The notes under the pieces: model-generated
What the model saw: the letters and a program-made list of their open reading frames with translations, nothing else
Database searches by the model: none
Told to the model about the DNA's origin: nothing
Shown here: positions 58,184 to 64,000 of the stretch, in pieces
Position numbering within the stretch: the stretch's first letter is position 1
Layout of the letters: each line of letters opens with the position of its first letter
Assembly: GCA_020226215.1 (NCBI GenBank)
Contig: CM035226.1
Span: 87,692,895-87,756,894, forward strand
DNA length: 64,000 nt
Reading direction: 5' to 3'
Source of the DNA: Sindora glabra
Taxonomy: Eukaryota > Streptophyta > Magnoliopsida > Fabales > Fabaceae
Translations under genes and position numbers: made by a program

Positions 58184-58643
58184 TGTTGGGAAAAATCAAT
58201 TAATCAAAATTAATGTGGAATATACATACTTGATTTTCACTTTTAGGATCCTGATACTAAAATCCACCACACGAATGTCAAGAATCACCCATATATTGGA
58301 ATTCTTGGCTTCTGTCCACAACAATTACACCAAAACTAAGGAACCACACACTTTCTTGTGAAGAGAAGAAGATGATGAAAAACTCTGACAAAATATTTTT
58401 TGCTCTTGAGAAAAAATTGAATGAATCATATATTTATTTTTTTATTATTTTTCTCTGTTAACAACAGAAGAAGGGAATGGGTGATTGTTTTCTCTCTCTT
58501 ATTTCTAACTCCTTGATCAGTTACCATAACTGATCTATTTGAATTCAAATTCAAATAATAAGTTATATATTTATTTTAATTAAATAAATATTCAAAATAT
58601 GATAAATGTGGATCACCCATTATGGGTGTCCCCACATTCATCA
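58184..58643 (-). repeat. 3' LTR of the second copia element
   Basis: On the minus strand it starts TGATGAATGTGGGGACACCC, directly after a polypurine tract, and ends GATTTTTCCCAACA, giving TG...CA ends and 460 bp. The partner LTR is outside the window, so the limits rest on the tract and the terminal dinucleotides. Confidence 0.7.
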
Positions 58644-58655
58644 TCTCCCACTCAT
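58644..58655 (-). other. Polypurine tract of the second copia element
   Basis: On the minus strand ATGAGTGGGAGA sits immediately upstream of the LTR start, a form typical of plant copia elements. Confidence 0.75.
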
Positions 58656-59735
58656 ACATAATGAGATGAACCACATCATATAATCTTCTTCTCTTCTCAT
58701 GGTTTCATACTCGGTGCATTATCGTGACCACGTGGGTATGACGCTATCTTGGGTGTTCTTTTACTAGAAATTCTTATATAGAATTAGCATAAGACAACCC
58801 TTACTTCTCATTATTTATATTATGCCTCAGATGCCTTAAATTTCCCATATACATTTTTTATTTGTAAATCTAATCCCTCACGAGCTTTACTATAAGCTTA
58901 GATTGCAATCCACATATGCATAGCATCCACACTTATGATGTTACCAAAATTAACTTCATAAAGGACATGTCTCAAACACTATCATAATTATGTATATGTC
59001 GGAAAATCTTCCTTTCGCTCGTATATCATTTTGATATGAAACAACTACTTTCCTAATATTTTATCCTTTAGATTGTATATATCATGATCATAGGATGTAT
59101 ACTAAGGTAGCGAACACTGTATTATTTCTCTATGATATCATCAAAGTCAAAGGGTATCTTTGAAAAGAATATTTCTTTTCTAGGACTCACACAGCAATAA
59201 ATCAGGAATCTTTTGATTACTTCCTATTGTGATTCTTTTTGCACATGTGATATGAATCACATGCTACGGTGTTCCCTTTTTTTAGCATAAAGGCATATGT
59301 CAATTTTATTAGTAATACCATACAGATTTTAATTCAGGTACACACAGTACCTAACCTAAATTCTTCCACATCATTCGACTCCTTTTGACATCAGTATGTG
59401 AAGAACTCATTATCTGGCTACAAATATTGTGGAAGGTGGGAGATTTTATAATTCAATCCATATTTTGTATTTTGGATCTTATCTCAACTTTACTTTATTG
59501 AGGTGACATATTTGATTTTTGTGTTACTTCTTTACCAAAAATAGTGAACACATGTCTTATCTCCGCCTCACTCTTCATGAGCGTTGAAGGCAGTTGTTCA
59601 TGTGAGAGAACCAACCTTATCAACCTGTATGATATACTGGACATTCGTATACTCATACACATATAATAACACTTGTAATTGAATGAAAAACATATTTTAT
59701 TCATTTCAATTTCAAAAATGTTTGATTACATTCTA
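58656..59735 (-). other. Long 3' untranslated spacer between pol and LTR
   Basis: About 1.1 kb without a supported frame separates the end of pol from the polypurine tract. It contains a second tract-like sequence on the opposite strand (gtggaaggtgggag near 59430). Confidence 0.55.
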
Positions 59736-61620
59736 TGCATACTAAAAGACTTTACATGTTTAATATATACATCTCTAGGTATAGCCTTAATAAAAGGATT
59801 CGCTATCATATTTTACGTAGAAATATGTTGGATGGTGACCTTCTTCTACGCTATTGTATCTCTCATAAAGTGATACTTTGTATCTATATGCTTAGTTTTG
59901 CTATAGTACTTTAGATCCTTTGTATAAGTAATGACTGCCTGACTATTATAGTATATTAGGACAGGATTTAAATTCTCACCACAAATCCTTAGATGTTCTA
60001 TAAATCTTTTTAGCCATATTGCCTCTTGTACCACTGCAGAACATGCCACAAACTCTGCTTCCATTGTTGACAATGTAATACATGTCTACTTCTTGCTACA
60101 CCATGATATGGGACCATTGTTTAGTAAGAATGAGCAGCCCTGATGTGGATTTTCTCTTATCTAGGTCTCCTGCCCAATCCGTATCAGAATATCCAACTAA
60201 GCATAAGTCGTCTTCTTGATAGGATAGCGCATAGTCGACGGTGCCTTTTAAATATTTCAATATCCTTTTAACAACTTTCCAATGTTTCTATCTGGGGTTT
60301 GACTAGTATTTGCTTATGAATCTGACTGCATGGCAAATATCCGATCTTGAACATATCATTGCATACATTAGACTTCTTACCGCTAGAATAAGGAACTCTG
60401 TCCATTAATTTCTTTTCAAACTTATTTTAGGGGTACATTTCTTGACTCAATGGTTCACTCTTATTTATAGGAGTATCCATGGGTTTACAATCTTTCATAT
60501 TAAATTTCTTAAGAATTCTCTATATATAACTTTTTTGAGAAAGAGAAATAAGTTTTTTGGAGTGATCCCTAAAGATTTTGACTTCAAGAATGTAATTTGC
60601 TTCACTCACTCTGTCCATTGATTTCTTTTCAAACTCATTTTAGGGGTACATTTCTTGACTCAATGGTTCACTCTTATTTATAGGGGTATCCATGGGTTTG
60701 CAATCTTTCATATTAAATTTCTTAAGAATTCTCTATATATAATTTTTTTGAGAAAGAGAAATAAGTTTTTTGGAGTGATCCCTAAAGATTTTGACTTCAA
60801 GAATGTAATTTGCTTCACACATGTCTTTTATTTCAAAATTCAAGGATAGTCATTCCTTAATAACCATAATTGAATTCATGTTATTCCCAGCCAATAGTAT
60901 ATCATCCACATAAAGGGATAATATAATAAGATTGTTTTCATGCCACTTAACATAAACACAATGGTCTTCCTCAATTATTTGGAAGTTATATGAGGTTATT
61001 GCTTGGTGAAACCTCAAGTACCATTGTCTGGATGACTGTTTGAATCCATAAATAGACCTTTGGAGTCTACAAACTTTCTTTTCTTCTCCTTTTTGTATGA
61101 AACCTATTGGTTGTTCCATGTAGATTTCTTCATCCAGTTCTCCATTGAGAAAAATGATTTTTACATCCATTTGATGTAATTCTAAATTTAAATGTGCTAC
61201 TATGGCTAGGAGTAATCTTATTGAATTAAAACATACAACAGACAAGAATATATCCTCATAATCAATTCCTTCCTACTGTGTATAGCCCTTTACAACTAGT
61301 CAAGCTTTATATCTTTTAATTGATCCACTTGCTTTTCTTATAATTTTGAGAACCCACTTATTTCCAATTGCCTTTTGGTTAGATGGTAAGTCAACTAGTT
61401 TCCAAACTTAGTTAATTTTCATTGAGTCGATCTCTTCCTCCATTGCTTTCTTCCATTATTCCTTACCAGGAGAACTTAAAGCCTCTTGAATTATTTTTAG
61501 CTTTTCTTTATCTTGAGGAGTGACCATAAGAGCCGATCCTTTAATCAAAAAGTGTTTTTTAGGTACATTTCCTCTCTTACTTTTCTATAGTAGGGTTTCG
61601 TGTACCATATCTTCTCTAAA
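59736..61620 (-). pseudogene. Second copia: reverse transcriptase and RNase H, broken
   Basis: Reverse transcriptase at 60850-61245 is open for 131 codons: LHQMDVKIIFLNGELDEEIY, C-R-L-Q-R-S-I-Y-G-F-K-Q, and YVDD at 60901-60912. Its C-terminal part is tandemly duplicated (60396-60821). RNase H at 59846-60073 has T-M-E-A-E-F-V-A-C and K-T-K-H-I-D-T-K-Y-H-F. After a frameshift the tail with K-H-V-K-S ends near 59735. Confidence 0.87.
60396..60821 (-). repeat. 213-bp in-frame tandem duplication in the second copia pol
   Basis: 60396-60608 and 60609-60821 are nearly identical, with about five to seven differences seen by eye, and are offset by 213 bases (71 codons). Each copy encodes EANYILEVKIFRDHSKKLIS and the following M-K-D-C-K-P-M-D-T-P segment, which occurs once in ordinary copia pol. 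Confidence 0.9.
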
Positions 61621-61634
61621 TATAGGATTTTCAC

Positions 61635-62965
61635 TCACTCTCTCAAAGCTCTTGGATTGACAGGCATTCTTTGAGAGCTCCCACTTTGATAAGATGGATA
61701 AGATCCAATATTACTATCCATTTGGTCCTGTAACTCATAAAAGGATACAGTTTGATCAATTTCTCCTCTACTAGGAAATTCATTTTCAAAAAATGCGGTG
61801 TCTCTTGATTCAAGTTCTGTTATTGTTCCATCCTCGTTTTCACTAATGAAAATATATCCTTTAGATAATTTTGAGTATCTTATAAAGATGCATTTCTTCC
61901 TTCTCGGACCTAATTTTCCATATTTATTGAAAGCATTATGAACATATGCAGTAGACCTCCATGGTCTTAGAATACTTAAATCAAGTTTGTGCTTTATCCA
62001 TAGTTCATAGGGAGTGGATGTAACAGATTTTAAGGGCACATGGTTAAGTATAAAGGTAGCTGTCAAGATGGCATCTCCCCAATATAAAAACGGTAGATTT
62101 GTTTGTGCCATCATTGATCTAACTATATCTAAAAGAGTTCTATTTTTTCTTTCAGCTACTCCATTTTGTTGTGGAGTGTCAAGAATTATTAATTATCTTA
62201 TTATCCCTTTCTCTTCACATAGCTCTTTGAATTATTCGGATAAATATTTCACATCTACAATCAATTCTTAGTGCTTTAACTTTCTTATCTATTTGATTCT
62301 CGACTTCATTTAAATAACGTCTGAAACATTCTAATGCTTCTGATTTATGTGAAATTAAATAGATATGACCGTATCATGAGTAATCATTAATGAAAGTGAT
62401 GAAGTACCAGGCTTTGTGTCTTGCCCTCACACCCAAAGGACCACATATGTCGGAGTAAACTAATTTTAATGGAGTTTTTGCCCTAATTTTTTTTTTCAAA
62501 TGGTTTTCTAGTTGCTTTATCGGCTAGACAATGTTCACATAAGGACATTTCCTATTTTAACTGAAAAATTTAAATTTGAAGTGGAAGTAGTAAAGCAATC
62601 GTAAGCAATGTTATTAACAACATCTAAAATGACAAATCCATTGGAAATAAAACCAAAACCATAAAATACATCATCTTTTGAAATGTCAACAATATTGTCA
62701 TGAAAGTTAACTGAAAAATTGAAATTAAGTAGGGAATAAACAAAAACTAAATTTCATCAAATGTCAGGTGTGTAAAGCACATCATGCAGGATTAAAGTTC
62801 TTCCTCCACGTAAATCCAATTTGCATATTTCAATGCCTTTGACTTCAATCATTGCATTATTTCCAACATAAAGTCACCTACTTTGGCTTGACAAATGATG
62901 ATACTCTATATAGGATCCTCGATCCTTACTCACATGATTTATGGCACCTGAATCCAAATTCTACA
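61635..62965 (-). pseudogene. Second copia: protease and integrase, broken
   Basis: Protease near 62930-62960 keeps its active-site motif (L-D-S-G-A-I-N-H-V-S-K). The integrase catalytic Glu region T-P-Q-Q-N-G-V-A-E-R is near 62150-62180, out of frame with the open block 61635-62114, which holds the integrase C-terminal part (FLYWGDAILTATFILNHVPL, then TPYELW). Confidence 0.85.
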
Positions 62966-63049
62966 AAGGATGAGATTTTGTTTGAGAAACAATATTGGAA
63001 ACATATGAAAAATGTTTGAAATAAGTATCCAGTAATACCTTATTCTATT

Positions 63050-63894
63050 TATTTTGCTGAGTGCAATCTCAAGCAAAATGATCCATTCTTTAGCAGGTAT
63101 AACATTTGATCTTCTTGAGATCAAAGTTCCTTGACCCTCGCTTTCTCTTTTTCTTTTTAAAGGTTTTCTTAACCTAAGAATTAGGCTTAATTTTTCTCTT
63201 TTGGAACTTTTTGTCTTTCTTAAATTTAGGCTTATAATTGGAAGGGTCTGCTCCCTTAATTATATACACTTGTTCAGATGATCTATAAGCCTCTAAACGT
63301 TCATTGTTAAGTTCCAAATGTCTTACCACATCATCAAAGGTTATTATGCTTTCATTGTGAGTCAAGTTAACCTTTATACGTTCCTAACTGGTAGGGAGTA
63401 ACCTAAACACTGCTCGCAGTTGCTGCTCATTAGAAAGTACATGACCTATTACTTTTAACTCATGAATCATATTTGACATTTCTTGCAAATGTTATTTCAT
63501 TGGTGTATTAAGGTTAAAGTTTGTATGTGTCAAATTTAATTGTGAGTCTTCTTAGTTTGGTGGTAGAAGTACCACCAAAATTTTCTTTCAGGACAATCCA
63601 CATTCCTTAAGCAGTTGGGTAATTCTCATATTCGCACATAAGGTCATCTGCCATCGCACTTAAAAGTGTGATGCGAGCAATGATGTTCTTTTTCTTCTAA
63701 ACAGCATATGCTTTAGCATCTCTTCTATGCTGAGTTGTATTCCCAGTTTCAGGTTCCAACATGACGCTGTTTAGGATTTCTAGAGCATCTTGCTCTTCTA
63801 AGATGTATAATATTTTTCAATACTAAATGTTCCAATTATCCCCATTCAACTTGTCACCCTTGTTTAATTCAACAATTATGTTCTTGCTCGCCAT
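63050..63894 (-). pseudogene. Second copia: gag (UBN2 type) with zinc knuckle, broken
   Basis: ATG at 63892-63894 begins M-A-S-K-N-I-I-V-E-L-N-K-G-D-K-L-N. The UBN2-type gag core continues with stops where Trp or Gln codons are expected. 63174-63365 is open (SIITFDDVVRHLELNNERLE). The CCHC residues (C-Y-T-C...H...C) are kept near 63066-63110, but two stops lie inside the knuckle. Confidence 0.85.
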
Positions 63895-64000
63895 TATGTT
63901 AAATGTATAAACATTTCCTATGAGTATACAATCCTGTTTATTTGTATAGTTCTCACATAGAACAATAATGATACTACTTAATTCATGGTCAGAAGTTTAC

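Larger units (their letters stand above)
58184..64000 (-). mobile_element. Second Ty1/copia retrotransposon, 5' end beyond the window
   Basis: Minus-strand element with gag starting at 63894, protease, integrase, reverse transcriptase and RNase H in copia order, then an untranslated stretch of about 1.1 kb, a polypurine tract and a 3' LTR at 58184-58643. The 5' LTR and primer binding site must lie right of 64000. Stops and frameshifts occur in every domain, but open blocks are longer than in the first copia element. Confidence 0.88.

Overview
This is plant nuclear DNA. It is about 70% AT by eye and has no operon-like packing. It carries a coiled-coil NB-LRR (CNL) resistance-gene cluster of the RGA type and many plant transposons: CACTA, hAT, Stowaway, an L1-type LINE with RNase H, Ty1/copia and Ty3/gypsy. 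The CNL kinase-2 motif ends in DDVW and there is no TIR domain. The gene family and transposon set fit a eudicot; I cannot name the species. Almost everything is decayed. The only long intact reading frame is an 866-codon CNL (30073-32673, minus strand), and it is itself cut short relative to its own downstream LRR sequence.

Left part (1-9700). A relic of a CW-type zinc-finger gene (minus strand) is split by a non-autonomous CACTA element at 60-1940 with a 3-bp AAT duplication. Small inverted-repeat elements follow. From about 5955 there is a 'ghost' of the resistance cluster: a short piece of CNL 5' flank joined to a CNL 3'-flank module, with no CNL body between. A 916-bp hAT-like element (6797-7712) sits in this module with a perfect 8-bp duplication.

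Resistance cluster (9700-36170). Two direct, segmentally duplicated blocks, about 9700-17840 and 26404-36170, each contain 3' flank, CNL (minus strand) and about 3-4 kb of conserved 5' flank. Block I holds a dead CNL (12055-14772) with a lost start, one stop and three frameshifts. Block II holds the 866-aa CNL, followed by 533 bp of former LRR coding sequence. Elements present in one block only (solo LTR 9781-10480, Stowaway 16244-16554, AT-rich stretch about 33945-34870) can be recognised because the other block preserves the empty site. Between the blocks, a 6.16-kb LINE (18885-25045) with a 12-bp target duplication interrupts degenerate repeats of about 240 bp.

Right part (36170-64000). 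This is transposon-rich DNA with no host gene that I can support: a 1.2-kb terminal-inverted-repeat element (38060-39240); a complete but decayed Ty1/copia element (43177-49824, plus strand) with LTRs, primer binding site and 5-bp target duplication; a Ty3/gypsy pol relic (about 52230-54380, minus strand); two local tandem duplications (57001-57930); and a second Ty1/copia element (minus strand, 3' LTR at 58184-58643) that runs off the right edge.

I found no evidence for a wholly new biological system. The observations most worth checking are the CNL truncation, its 48-residue LRR repeat expansion, the 12-bp change at the MHD motif, the conserved upstream block, and the repeated 3'-flank (possible 3'UTR exon) modules.
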